A stretch of 64,000 nt of DNA from assembly GCF_900128505.1 (NCBI RefSeq), contig NZ_LT669940.1:418489-482488 (forward strand). The letters are read 5' to 3'. Each line of letters starts with the position of its first letter. Positions within the stretch are counted from its first letter, which is position 1. The translations under genes were made by a program, and so were the position numbers. The DNA is from Parabacteroides timonensis. GTDB lineage: Bacteria > Bacteroidota > Bacteroidia > Bacteroidales > Tannerellaceae. Of this stretch, positions 39,003 through 48,380 are shown in pieces. A model generated the notes under the pieces. The model made no database searches. It was not told the origin of the DNA and saw only the letters and a program-made list of their open reading frames with translations.

Positions 39003-40268
39003 ATGGCCAAGAAAGAGGAAACAATCAGTATGATTGACACCCTTGCGGAGTTCAAGGAGTTGAAAAATATAGATAAGGATACGATGATCAGCGTATTGGA
39101 AGATTCCTTCCGTAACGTAATCGCTAAGATGTTTGGTACGGATGAGAATTATGACGTGATTATCAATCCTGAGAAAGGTGACTTCGAGATCTGGAGAAAC
39201 CGCACCGTGGTGGCTGATGATGAACTGGAAGATCCTAATCTGCAGCTTACATTGACTGAGGCCCGTAAGATAGACGCCGACTGTGAAGTGGGTGAAGAAG
39301 TGACTGATGAAGTGCATTTCGCTGATTTCGGACGTCGTGCCATTCTGAACCTGCGTCAGACACTGGCTTCGAAGATTCTTGAATTGCAGAAGGATAGTTT
39401 ATATGCTAAATATAAAGACAAAATAGGTACGATCGTAGCAGCTGATGTTTATCAGGTGTGGAAGAAAGAGATTCTGTTGCTGGATGACGAGGGTAATGAG
39501 TTGCTGCTCCCGAAATCAGAACAAATCCCTTCCGATTTCTACCGTAAAGGTGAAACCGTTCGTGCGGTTGTACAAAAAGTGGATAATTATAACAATAATC
39601 CGAAGATTATTCTGTCGCGTACAGATAAAATGTTCCTGCAGCGCTTATTTGAACTCGAGGTTCCTGAAATTAACGACGGCCTGATCATGATCAAGGCTAT
39701 CGCGCGTATCCCGGGGGAAAGAGCCAAAGTGGCTGTTGAGTCGTATGACGACCGTATCGACCCGGTAGGTGCCTGCGTTGGAATGAAAGGTTCTCGTATT
39801 CATGGAATTGTTCGTGAATTGAGAAACGAGAACATCGATGTAATTAATTATACATCCAATGTGTCGCTGTTTATCCAGCGTGCATTAAGCCCGGCAAAAA
39901 TTTCCTCTATACGAGTGAACGAAGAAGAACACAAGGCAGAGGTTTACCTTCGTCCTGAAGAAGTTTCATTGGCTATTGGTAAAGGCGGTTTGAATATTAA
40001 ACTGGCCTGTATGTTGACAGAATACACGATCGATGTATTCCGTGATGTGGAAGGAGCTGATGAGGAAGATATTTATCTGGATGAATTTACAGATGAAATA
40101 GACAGCTGGGTAATTGAAGCATTCAAGAATATAGGTTGTTATACGGCTAAGAGCGTTTTAGCGATGCCGCGTGAAGAACTTATTGAACGTGCCGACCTTG
40201 AAGAGACAACAGTCGACGAGGTACTTGCTATCTTATCTGCCGAATTTGAAGATGAAAGTCAGGAATAA
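39003..40268 (+). CDS. nusA: Transcription termination/antitermination factor NusA
   Basis: A 421-residue protein with the N-terminal RNA-polymerase-binding domain, an S1 domain (about 135-200; 'GTIVAADVYQVWKKEILL'), and two KH domains with 'RIDPVGACVGMKGSRIHGIVREL' in parts and 'EVSLAIGKGGLNIKLA'. One C-terminal helix-hairpin-helix-like acidic region follows ('LAMPREELIERADLEETTVDEVLAIL'). It lacks the long second acidic repeat of the E. coli protein, which is usual for this phylum. NusA binds RNA polymerase and nascent RNA to modulate pausing, termination and antitermination. Confidence 0.97.
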   Translation: MAKKEETISMIDTLAEFKELKNIDKDTMISVLEDSFRNVIAKMFGTDENYDVIINPEKGDFEIWRNRTVVADDELEDPNLQLTLTEARKIDADCEVGEEVTDEVHFADFGRRAILNLRQTLASKILELQKDSLYAKYKDKIGTIVAADVYQVWKKEILLLDDEGNELLLPKSEQIPSDFYRKGETVRAVVQKVDNYNNNPKIILSRTDKMFLQRLFELEVPEINDGLIMIKAIARIPGERAKVAVESYDDRIDPVGACVGMKGSRIHGIVRELRNENIDVINYTSNVSLFIQRALSPAKISSIRVNEEEHKAEVYLRPEEVSLAIGKGGLNIKLACMLTEYTIDVFRDVEGADEEDIYLDEFTDEIDSWVIEAFKNIGCYTAKSVLAMPREELIERADLEETTVDEVLAILSAEFEDESQE

Positions 40269-40291
40269 AAAGTATTACGACAAAGTTAGAT

Positions 40292-43200
40292 ATGCCCATA
40301 AAATTAATACAAGTACAAAGAAAATTAAACGTAGGGATCAACACGGTTGTTGAGTTTCTACACAAGAAAGGTCATCCTGTTGAGGACAATGCAAATCCCA
40401 ACACGAGGATCAGTGATGAACAGTATGCTTTGCTCGTAAAAGAGTTTGGAAAGGATCTGCCTGACGGTGGCTTTGAGCGTCCGCGTGTGGTAGAACGTCC
40501 TAACAGAGATAGAGATAAAGAAAGAGAGTCGGCTTCTGTGAAAGAAGAGAAGACTTCAGAAATAAAAACAGTGATCCCGGAAGAGTTTAAGCCTAAAATC
40601 GTAACGAAGGGCCATATCGACCTGGATGGACAGCATAGAAAACATCAGGAAGCTCCTGAAGTGAAAAAAGAAGAACCGGTTGCTACCCCGCAACCTACTG
40701 CCGTGCAACAACCTGTGGTGAAACCGCAACCTGTTGTCGAAGCAGCTCCTGCACCTTCTCCTGCTCCTGAAGTAAAACCTGTGGAAGCCCCTGCCAAACA
40801 GGAAAAACAGGAACCGGTTCACGTGGAAAAGCCGGTGGAGAAACCTGTGGAGAAAAAAGAAGTAAAAGAGATAGTTGTGGAAAAAGAAAGAATCGAAGAG
40901 AAAAAACCGGAGGTTATTAAAAAGCCGGAAACGACGACAAACTCTTCTGAAGAAGTGAGTAATACGACCGCAGAAAGTCATTCTTCGGCTGAGTCGGAAG
41001 AGGATAGCCTGTTCCGGTTGAATACTCCGAAGTTCGAGTCGAATATCAAGGTTACCGGTAAGATTGACCTGAATGCCTTGAACCAGTCTACTCGTCCTAA
41101 GAAGAAAACAAAGGAAGAGAGACGGAAGGAACGCGACGACAAACGCGAAAAGTTCAGTAACAACAACAGACCCGGACAACCGGGATTCCATAAAGGGCCG
41201 AAAGATCCGAATGCCAAACCGGGTGCACCGGTGAAGCCCGGAGCTTCTGTTAAGCCTGGCGCACCTGTTAAACCGGGTGAAGGTAGTGCAGATGCTAAAA
41301 AGAAACGTAACCGTATCAAGAAGGATCGTGTCGATGTAAACAATACACCGGGTACAAACTATAGCCGTCCGGCTAACCAGTCGGATCGCAAGCCACGCCT
41401 GAAAAAGCCGGTTAAGGCTGAAGTAAGCGAGGAGGATGTACAGAAGCAGATCAAAGAAACCTTGGCTCGCCTGACGAACAAGGGTAACAAGAACAACAAG
41501 GGAGCCAAGTACCGTCGTGATAAACGTGATGCCGCGGTTAAACGTGAGCATGAATTGCAGGAACTGGAGGAACAGGAAAGCAGAGTATTGAAGCTGACCG
41601 AGTTTGTTACGGCAAACGACCTCGCCAACATGATGGACGTTCCTGTAACAAAGGTTATCGCCACTTGTATGAGTATCGGTATCATGGTTTCTATCAACCA
41701 GCGCCTGGATGCGGAAACGATCAATATTGTTGCCGATGAATTTGGTTTCAAGACTGAATATGTCAGTGCAGAAGTGGTGGAAGCCATCAATGCAGATGAA
41801 GAAGATGATAACGAAGAAGACTGGGTAGCACGTCCGCCTATCGTAACAGTGATGGGACACGTCGACCACGGTAAAACTTCTTTGTTGGATAATATCCGTA
41901 AAGCGAACGTTATTGCCGGTGAGGCAGGAGGTATCACACAGCACATCGGTGCTTATAATGTGAAGCTGTCGAGCGGACGCCGTATCACCTTCCTGGATAC
42001 TCCGGGTCACGAAGCGTTTACCGCTATGCGTGCTCGTGGTGCGAAGGTGACCGATATTGCGATTATCATTGTAGCAGCTGACGATGCTGTGATGCCGCAG
42101 ACTATTGAAGCGATCAATCATGCTTCTGCTGCCGGTGTCCCTATCGTGTTTGCTATTAATAAAGTAGATAAGCCGCATGCTAATCCTGAAAAGATTAAAG
42201 AAGAACTGGCTAACATGAACTACCTGGTTGAAGACTGGGGTGGTAAATATCAGAGTCAGGAAATCTCGGCTAAGAAAGGTATGGGTGTGGAAGAACTGCT
42301 TGAAAAAGTGTTGCTGGAAGCAGACCTACTGGATCTGAAGGCTAATCCGAAGAAACGTGCTGTCGGTTCAATCATCGAATCGTCGCTGGATAAAGGACGT
42401 GGTTATGTATCGACGGTATTGGTAGAAAACGGTACACTGAAAATGGGTGATATCGTACTGGCCGGAACACATCACGGACGTATCAAGGCAATGTTTAACG
42501 AGCGTAACCAGCGTGTAGATACGGCAGGACCATCGGAACCGGTATTGATTCTGGGTCTGAACGGTGCTCCACAGGCTGGTGATACATTTAATGTATTGGA
42601 AACTGAACAGGAAGCGCGCGAAATCGCTACCCGCCGTGAGCAGTTGCAGCGTGAGTTGGGTATCCGTACGCAGAAGATGCTTACACTGGATGATATCGGT
42701 CGCCGTATTGCGGTTGGTAACTTCCAGGAACTGAACGTGATCGTGAAGGGTGACGTGGACGGTTCTGTGGAAGCCTTGTCTGACTCTCTGATCCGTTTGT
42801 CTACCGAAGAAATCCAGGTGAATGTGATTCACAAGGCTGTCGGTCAGATCTCCGAATCGGATGTTGTACTGGCTGCTGCATCGAATGCCATTATTATCGG
42901 ATTCCAGGTTCGTCCGTCTGTACAGGCTCGCCGTAATGCAGAAAAAGACGGTGTTGAAATCCGTTTGTACTCAATCATCTACGATGCTATCGAAGAAGTG
43001 AAGAGTGCAATGGAAGGTATGCTTTCTCCGGAAATCCGGGAAGAGATCACCGCTTATGTGGATGTTACTCAGGTATTCAAGATCACGAAAGTCGGTACGG
43101 TTGCCGGTTGTGTGGTTAAGGAAGGTAAGATCAAACGTTCGAACAAGATCCGCCTGATCCGTGACGGTATCGTTATATATGCGGGTGAACTGGGCTCACT

Positions 43201-43336
43201 GAAACGCTTCAAAGATGACGTGAAGGAAGTGGTAGCCGGCCTGGATTGCGGTCTGAACATCACTAACTTTAATGATATTCAGGTAGGTGACGTGATCGAG
43301 TCGTACGAAGAAACTGAAGTTAAGAAAACTCTATAA
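40292..43336 (+). CDS. infB: Translation initiation factor IF-2
   Basis: A 1014-residue GTPase that places initiator tRNA on the 30S subunit. An IF2-N type module at the start (residues 1-55), a long low-complexity Pro/Glu/Lys/Val-rich linker (about 100-390) including a 'PGAPVKPGASVKPG' repeat, then a second IF2-N module (about 430-480), and the G domain with 'GHVDHGKTSLLD' near residue 522, 'DTPGHEAFTAMRARG' (G3) and 'NKVDKP' (G4), followed by domains II-IV. The long linker is typical of Bacteroidetes IF-2. A 540-codon frame antisense to it is a coding shadow. It follows nusA by 23 bp. Confidence 0.98.
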   Translation: MPIKLIQVQRKLNVGINTVVEFLHKKGHPVEDNANPNTRISDEQYALLVKEFGKDLPDGGFERPRVVERPNRDRDKERESASVKEEKTSEIKTVIPEEFKPKIVTKGHIDLDGQHRKHQEAPEVKKEEPVATPQPTAVQQPVVKPQPVVEAAPAPSPAPEVKPVEAPAKQEKQEPVHVEKPVEKPVEKKEVKEIVVEKERIEEKKPEVIKKPETTTNSSEEVSNTTAESHSSAESEEDSLFRLNTPKFESNIKVTGKIDLNALNQSTRPKKKTKEERRKERDDKREKFSNNNRPGQPGFHKGPKDPNAKPGAPVKPGASVKPGAPVKPGEGSADAKKKRNRIKKDRVDVNNTPGTNYSRPANQSDRKPRLKKPVKAEVSEEDVQKQIKETLARLTNKGNKNNKGAKYRRDKRDAAVKREHELQELEEQESRVLKLTEFVTANDLANMMDVPVTKVIATCMSIGIMVSINQRLDAETINIVADEFGFKTEYVSAEVVEAINADEEDDNEEDWVARPPIVTVMGHVDHGKTSLLDNIRKANVIAGEAGGITQHIGAYNVKLSSGRRITFLDTPGHEAFTAMRARGAKVTDIAIIIVAADDAVMPQTIEAINHASAAGVPIVFAINKVDKPHANPEKIKEELANMNYLVEDWGGKYQSQEISAKKGMGVEELLEKVLLEADLLDLKANPKKRAVGSIIESSLDKGRGYVSTVLVENGTLKMGDIVLAGTHHGRIKAMFNERNQRVDTAGPSEPVLILGLNGAPQAGDTFNVLETEQEAREIATRREQLQRELGIRTQKMLTLDDIGRRIAVGNFQELNVIVKGDVDGSVEALSDSLIRLSTEEIQVNVIHKAVGQISESDVVLAAASNAIIIGFQVRPSVQARRNAEKDGVEIRLYSIIYDAIEEVKSAMEGMLSPEIREEITAYVDVTQVFKITKVGTVAGCVVKEGKIKRSNKIRLIRDGIVIYAGELGSLKRFKDDVKEVVAGLDCGLNITNFNDIQVGDVIESYEETEVKKTL

Positions 43337-43338
43337 CC

Positions 43339-43830
43339 ATGAACTGGTTAGACATCACATTGCTATGTCTGGCAGGAATTGGATTTGCGAAAGGCCTGTT
43401 TGATGGAATGATCAAACAGGTTGTTTCGCTTATAGCCCTCCTTGTTGCTATCTTTTTCTGTGCAAAAGCGGCTGTCTGGCTGAAAGGATATATCATTGCC
43501 CTGGGGTGGTTTCCGCCCGAAGGAGTAACGATCCTTAGTTATGTGGCCGGTTTTATCCTAATAATGGGAGTTGTTTTATTGGCAGGAGAAGTTGTACATA
43601 GGGTGATAGGGGTTACGCCTCTCAGTATATTGAACCATCTGGCTGGTGGATTTCTCGGGTTAGGCCTGATGATTGTATTTGTCAGCCTGTTGCTGAATAT
43701 ACTGGAAGGTATTGATCGTGGTTCGGTACTGATCCCGCGGGAATCGAAGGTCGAATCCCGTTTTTATAATTCAGTCAAAGATATAGTTCCAACCATTTAC
43801 CCCGGAAATTTGTTCTCATGGAAGGAGTAA
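43339..43830 (+). CDS. CvpA-family membrane protein
   Basis: A 163-residue protein starting 2 bp after infB stops, with four membrane spans (about 4-20, 28-45, 63-85, 98-122) and the CvpA N-terminal pattern 'LDITLLCLAGIGFAKGLFDGMIKQVVSLIALLVA' in parts. The E. coli relative was named for colicin V production, but the general role is unknown and may concern envelope homeostasis. Part of the infB transcript and 30 bp before sufB, so the translation and Fe-S operons may be linked. Confidence 0.88.
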   Translation: MNWLDITLLCLAGIGFAKGLFDGMIKQVVSLIALLVAIFFCAKAAVWLKGYIIALGWFPPEGVTILSYVAGFILIMGVVLLAGEVVHRVIGVTPLSILNHLAGGFLGLGLMIVFVSLLLNILEGIDRGSVLIPRESKVESRFYNSVKDIVPTIYPGNLFSWKE

Positions 43831-43860
43831 ATGGTTTGTTTTAAATATTAATATATAGAT

Positions 43861-45306
43861 ATGCAGGAGTCAAACGACATAATTAATGAGGTAACAAGCA
43901 GTGATTACAAGTACGGCTTCGTTACTGATATTGATACGGAAGTGATTCATAAAGGATTGGATGAAGACACTGTCCGTATTATTTCTGCCAAAAAGAATGA
44001 GCCGGACTGGATGCTCCAGTTCCGCCTGAAGGCTTTCCGCCACTGGCAGACACTGGAGATGCCTACATGGCCTCATTTGAACATTCCGCCGATCGATTAT
44101 CAGGATATAATCTATTACGCAGCTCCAAAGAAAAAAGAGGGTCCGAAAAGTCTGGATGAAGTAGATCCGGAATTATTGAAAACATTCGATAAGCTGGGTA
44201 TTCCTCTGCATGAACGTGCGCAGCTGGCAGGTATGGCAGTGGATGCCGTGATGGATAGTGTGTCTGTAAAGACGACTTTTAAGGAGACGCTGGCAGAGAA
44301 AGGTATTATTTTCTGTTCGTTCAGTGAAGCGGTACAGCATCATCCGGATCTGGTACAACAGTATCTGGGTAGTGTGGTAAGTTATCGCGATAACTTTTTC
44401 GCGGCGTTGAACTCGGCTGTATTCTCGGACGGATCGTTCGTGTATATACCGAAAGGGGTACGTTGTCCGATGGAGCTTTCTACTTATTTCCGTATTAATG
44501 CAGCAAATACGGGACAGTTCGAACGTACGCTGATCGTTGCCGATGATGAAGCGTATGTCAGTTACCTGGAAGGATGTACAGCCCCGATGCGTGACGAGAA
44601 CCAGTTGCATGCGGCTATCGTAGAGATTGTAGCCAAAGAACGTGCCGAGGTGAAATATTCGACAGTGCAGAACTGGTATCCGGGCGATAAAGAAGGCAAA
44701 GGTGGTATTTATAACTTCGTAACCAAGCGCGGATTGTGTAAGGGGGAGGGCAGTAAGATTTCGTGGACACAGGTGGAAACCGGTTCAGCCATCACCTGGA
44801 AATATCCGAGTTGTATTCTGGCCGGAGATAATTCGGTCGGAGAGTTCTATTCGGTGGCCGTAACAAATAATTACCAACAGGCCGATACCGGAACGAAGAT
44901 GATCCATTTGGGAAAGAACACCCGTAGTACGATCGTATCGAAAGGTATTTCGGCCGGTCATAGTCAGAATAGCTATCGGGGATTGGTGAAAGTATCTCCA
45001 CGTGCAGAAGGAGCCCGTAACCATAGCCAGTGCGACAGCTTATTATTGAGTTCTACGTGTGGTGCCCATACGTTCCCTTATGCCGATATTCAGAATGAAA
45101 CGGCTGTGGTGGAACATGAAGCTACGACAAGTAAGATCAGTGAAGAACAATTGTTCTACTGCCAGCAACGTGGTATCTCAGTAGAAGAGGCTGTCGGCCT
45201 GATCGTAAACGGATATGCCCGCGAGGTAATGAATAAGCTCCCGATGGAGTTTGCCGTCGAGGCTCAAAAACTACTGACTATTTCTCTGGAAGGAAGTGTT
45301 GGATAA
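43861..45306 (+). CDS. sufB: Fe-S cluster assembly scaffold SufB
   Basis: A 481-residue protein forming the SufBC2D scaffold on which Fe-S clusters are built. Family features: 'YIPKGVRCPMELSTYFRINAANTGQFERTLIVAD' in parts, 'SYLEGCTAPMRDENQLHAAIVEI', 'SKISWTQVETGSAITWKYPSCIL', 'GKNTRSTIVSKGISAGHSQNSYRG' in parts and the late 'NHSQCDSLL' with the conserved Cys, plus the beta-helix core. Length is typical. SufC starts 24 bp after its stop and SufD follows. Confidence 0.97.
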   Translation: MQESNDIINEVTSSDYKYGFVTDIDTEVIHKGLDEDTVRIISAKKNEPDWMLQFRLKAFRHWQTLEMPTWPHLNIPPIDYQDIIYYAAPKKKEGPKSLDEVDPELLKTFDKLGIPLHERAQLAGMAVDAVMDSVSVKTTFKETLAEKGIIFCSFSEAVQHHPDLVQQYLGSVVSYRDNFFAALNSAVFSDGSFVYIPKGVRCPMELSTYFRINAANTGQFERTLIVADDEAYVSYLEGCTAPMRDENQLHAAIVEIVAKERAEVKYSTVQNWYPGDKEGKGGIYNFVTKRGLCKGEGSKISWTQVETGSAITWKYPSCILAGDNSVGEFYSVAVTNNYQQADTGTKMIHLGKNTRSTIVSKGISAGHSQNSYRGLVKVSPRAEGARNHSQCDSLLLSSTCGAHTFPYADIQNETAVVEHEATTSKISEEQLFYCQQRGISVEEAVGLIVNGYAREVMNKLPMEFAVEAQKLLTISLEGSVG

Positions 45307-45330
45307 ATCAAATTGTCAATTAATAAAGTT

Positions 45331-46086
45331 ATGTTAGATATAAAGAACTTACATGCCAATGTAAATGGCAAAGAGATATTGAAAGGGATCGATCTTTCTG
45401 TGAAAGCCGGTGAGGTGCATGCTATCATGGGACCGAACGGTTCGGGTAAAAGTACCCTTAGCAGTGTGTTGGTCGGTAATCCTGCTTTTGAGGTGACTCA
45501 GGGTGAAGTGATTTTCAACGGAAAAAATCTGTTGGACCTGGAGCCGGAAGACCGTAGTCGTGAAGGTATCTTTCTGAGTTTCCAGTATCCGGTTGAAATA
45601 CCGGGTGTAAGTATGGTAAACTTTATGCGTGCCGCTCTGAACGAACACCGTAAATATAAAGGTCTTGAACCGGTTTCGGCTACAGACTTCCTGAAACTGA
45701 TGCGTGAAAAGCGTGCAATCGTCGAGCTGGACAACAAACTGGCTAGCCGTAGTGTGAACGAAGGTTTCTCAGGTGGTGAAAAGAAACGCAACGAAATATT
45801 CCAGATGGCTATGCTTGAACCCAAGTTGGCTATCCTCGATGAAACCGACAGCGGACTGGATATCGATGCACTCCGTATCGTGGCAAATGGCGTAAACCAG
45901 TTGCGTACACCGGAGAATGCGGCAATCGTGATTACTCACTATCAGCGTCTGTTGGATTATATCAAACCGGATGTGGTACATGTGTTGTACAAAGGCCGTA
46001 TTGTAAAGACTGCAGGTCCGGAACTTGCTCTTGAACTGGAAGAAAAAGGATACGACTGGATCAAGAAAGAAATGGGAGATGAGTGA
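45331..46086 (+). CDS. sufC: Fe-S cluster assembly ATPase SufC
   Basis: 251 residues from the ATG at 45331 (MLDIKNLHANVNGKEIL); an in-frame TTG 18 bp upstream is less likely. ABC-type ATPase with Walker A 'GPNGSGKST', Q-loop 'FLSFQYPVEIPGV' (a SufC hallmark), signature 'FSGGEKKRNEI', Walker B 'LAILDETDSGLDIDAL' and switch His in 'VITHYQRLL'. It powers conformational changes of the SufBC2D complex. It ends 1 bp before the sufD start. Confidence 0.97.
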   Translation: MLDIKNLHANVNGKEILKGIDLSVKAGEVHAIMGPNGSGKSTLSSVLVGNPAFEVTQGEVIFNGKNLLDLEPEDRSREGIFLSFQYPVEIPGVSMVNFMRAALNEHRKYKGLEPVSATDFLKLMREKRAIVELDNKLASRSVNEGFSGGEKKRNEIFQMAMLEPKLAILDETDSGLDIDALRIVANGVNQLRTPENAAIVITHYQRLLDYIKPDVVHVLYKGRIVKTAGPELALELEEKGYDWIKKEMGDE

Positions 46087-46087
46087 G

Positions 46088-47431
46088 ATGAGAGCTGAAC
46101 AACAATATATCGATCTTTTTACCCGTTATGAAGACCTGGTGCGCCGGCATAGTGCACCGGTGATGAATGCTCCACGTGCAGAGGCTCTGGCTGATTTCGA
46201 TCGTCTGGGTTTTCCTTCGGTAAAAAGTGAAGATTATAAATATACAGATGTCGCGCAGGCATTTGCTCCCGATTATGGAGTGAATATCAATCGTCTGGCT
46301 ATTCCGGTGAATCCGTATGACGTGTTCCGTTGTGATGTCCCGAATCTTAGTACTTCACTTTATTTCGTGATCAACGATACGTTTTACGATAAGATGATGC
46401 CCAAAGCACATCTGCCGGAAGGTGTATATGCCGGCGGACTGAAAACGTTTGCCGAGAAATACCCGGAAGTGGCTGCCCGTTATTACGGTAAAGCTGCCAA
46501 AAGTAGTCATGATGGCATTATTGCTTTAAATACTATGCTGGCACAGGATGGTTTTGTGCTTTATGTGCCGGAAGGTGTAGCCGTTGAGCGTCCTATCCAG
46601 TTGATCAACATATTCCGAAGTGATGTGGATGCGATGGCAAACCGTCGTATCCTGGTGATCATGGAACCCCGTTCGGAAGCTAAATTGCTGATCTGCGATC
46701 ATAGTATAGATGACGTGAAGTTCCTGGCTACACAGGTGGTAGAGATTTTTGCCGGCGAAGGTGCCTATTTCGATTATTACGATCTGGAGGAAAGCAGTAT
46801 ATCTACTACTCGTTTTACTTCTGTACATGTGAAGCAGGAGACTTCCAGCAATGTCCTGGTGAATGGTATAACGTTGAATAACGGACTTACCCGTAATAAC
46901 TATTATATAGAGTTGAATGGTGAGTATGCCGAAGCGACTTTGTGTGGTATGTCGGTTGCAGACCGTGAACAACAGGTCGATACGTATAGCCATATTACGC
47001 ATGCGGTGCCGAATTGTACCAGTACAGAATTGTTCAAGAATGTTCTGAACGACCAGGCTGTCGGTGTTTTCAGCGGTCGTATCCTAGTGAAGGAAGATGC
47101 CCAGAAAACGGCGGCCTATCAGACGAACCGGAATCTTTGTGCTACCCGTGAAGCCCGTATGTACAGTAAACCGCAACTGGAAATCTATGCGGATGATGTA
47201 AAGTGCTCGCATGGCATGACTACCGGACAGCTGGATGAAAATGCCTTGTTCTATATGCGAAGTCGCGGTATTCCTCTTAATGAGGCCCGGATGATGCTGA
47301 GTGTCGCATTTACGTCGGATGTGATCGATTATGTCCGCTTGGATGCGTTGAAAGACCGTTTGCATAAGCTGGTTGAAAAGCGTTTCCGCGGTGAATTAGC
47401 CCGTTGTGCCGATTGCCGCATCTGTAAATAA
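46088..47431 (+). CDS. sufD: Fe-S cluster assembly protein SufD
   Basis: 447 residues from the ATG at 46088 (MRAEQQYIDLF); a longer frame would overlap sufC. SufD/SufB beta-helix core with 'ATLCGMSVADREQQVDTYSHITHAVPNCTSTELFKNVLNDQAVGVFSGRI' in parts, and the terminal 'DVKCSHGMTTGQLDENALFYMRSRGI' signature. The last gene of the unit, closed by a terminator at 47452. The cysteine desulfurase gene sufS, often next in this operon, is not found in the window. Confidence 0.95.
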   Translation: MRAEQQYIDLFTRYEDLVRRHSAPVMNAPRAEALADFDRLGFPSVKSEDYKYTDVAQAFAPDYGVNINRLAIPVNPYDVFRCDVPNLSTSLYFVINDTFYDKMMPKAHLPEGVYAGGLKTFAEKYPEVAARYYGKAAKSSHDGIIALNTMLAQDGFVLYVPEGVAVERPIQLINIFRSDVDAMANRRILVIMEPRSEAKLLICDHSIDDVKFLATQVVEIFAGEGAYFDYYDLEESSISTTRFTSVHVKQETSSNVLVNGITLNNGLTRNNYYIELNGEYAEATLCGMSVADREQQVDTYSHITHAVPNCTSTELFKNVLNDQAVGVFSGRILVKEDAQKTAAYQTNRNLCATREARMYSKPQLEIYADDVKCSHGMTTGQLDENALFYMRSRGIPLNEARMMLSVAFTSDVIDYVRLDALKDRLHKLVEKRFRGELARCADCRICK

Positions 47432-47451
47432 GATATTATTCTGATCTATAT

Positions 47452-47489
47452 AAAGGCCCGGATAGATGTTATGTCTGTCCGGGCTTTTT
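47452..47489 (+). terminator. Terminator of sufBCD
   Basis: GCCCGGA / TCCGGGC arms around a short AT-rich loop, followed by TTTTT, 20 bp after the sufD stop. Confidence 0.85.
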
Positions 47490-47492
47490 GTT

Positions 47493-47500
47493 TATCTTTG
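47493..47500 (+). promoter_or_regulatory. -7 box of the VOC-GNAT gene
   Basis: TATCTTTG, 26 bp before the ATG at 47526 and just after the sufD terminator. It also argues against the longer upstream reading frame, which would start inside the terminator. Confidence 0.55.
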
Positions 47501-47525
47501 TCATTCATCAAATCACATTTATATT

Positions 47526-48380
47526 ATGCAGTTGACTCATATTGCTATCTGGACCAATGAACTTGAACGTGCCCGTGAATTTTATGTGAACTATTTCAAC
47601 GGGAAAAGCAATGAAAGGTATGTGAATCCGAAGAAAGGTTTTGCCTCTTATTTTGTAACCTTTGAAGGAGGGGCTTCCCTGGAAATTATGCAACGGACGG
47701 ATGTAACGGAAGAGAAAGAGGGGCTTTTTATCGGTCTTGCACATTTCGCTTTTTCGGTCGGTTCGAAGGAAAATGTCAATAATATGATCGAATTATTCCG
47801 TAAGGATGGCTATACTATTCTAGGGGAACCGCGTACAACGGGGGATGGGTTTTACGAAGGTTCTGTTTCCGACCCGGATGGAAATATTGTAGAAATAATT
47901 GCTGATATGGGGATGCGGATCGAGCAAACGACAGATTATCCTTACGACTTGCTTTTGCTGGCAGATCCTAACCGTGAATTTGTAGACAATTATCTGAAAA
48001 CTTCCGATTGTTTTATAGCGATAGAAGGCGATAAAGCGGTCGGGGTAGTCGTTGTACAGAAACAGACTGCTACCATGGCTGAAGTTTTGAATCTGGCAGT
48101 GGATGAATCTTTTCAGCGTAAAGGAATCGCACGCCGTTTGTTGCGATTTATTTCGGATGAATGGGCAGAGAAAAATCAGGTAGAGTTGTTAAAAGTATGT
48201 ACCGGAACTTCCGCTCCGGGGCCTTTAATGCTTTATCAACAGGAAGGTTTCGACCTGAAAGAGTTGGACCGTGATTACTTCGTACGGAATTATCCGGAAC
48301 CCATTTGGGAGAACGGCCTACAATGCCGGCATCAGTTGATACTGGAAAAAGAATTGAAACGACTAATTGACATAAAATAA
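47526..48380 (+). CDS. VOC (glyoxalase-like) and GNAT acetyltransferase fusion
   Basis: 284 residues from the ATG at 47526. Residues 1-128 are a VOC/glyoxalase-I-like domain related to the SMU1112c/YaeR type ('MQLTHIAIWTNELERAREFYVNYF' in parts, 'GLAHFAFSVGSKENV', 'FYEGSVSDPDGNIVEI' with the metal-binding Glu). Residues about 135-284 are a GNAT domain with the acetyl-CoA loop 'VDESFQRKGIARRLL' and the late 'LYQQEGFDLKE'. Two normally separate enzymes are joined here by a short linker; a combined detoxification or modification role is possible but unproven. It converges with the ECF sigma gene, overlapping by 18 bp at the 3' ends. Confidence 0.88.
   Translation: MQLTHIAIWTNELERAREFYVNYFNGKSNERYVNPKKGFASYFVTFEGGASLEIMQRTDVTEEKEGLFIGLAHFAFSVGSKENVNNMIELFRKDGYTILGEPRTTGDGFYEGSVSDPDGNIVEIIADMGMRIEQTTDYPYDLLLLADPNREFVDNYLKTSDCFIAIEGDKAVGVVVVQKQTATMAEVLNLAVDESFQRKGIARRLLRFISDEWAEKNQVELLKVCTGTSAPGPLMLYQQEGFDLKELDRDYFVRNYPEPIWENGLQCRHQLILEKELKRLIDIK

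Noticed and set aside
40556..42178. A 540-codon open frame antisense to infB
   Set aside because: It mirrors the low-complexity Pro/Glu/Lys linker and G domain of IF-2, has a composition typical of antisense shadow (Arg, His, Phe-rich) and has no promoter or homology I recognise.
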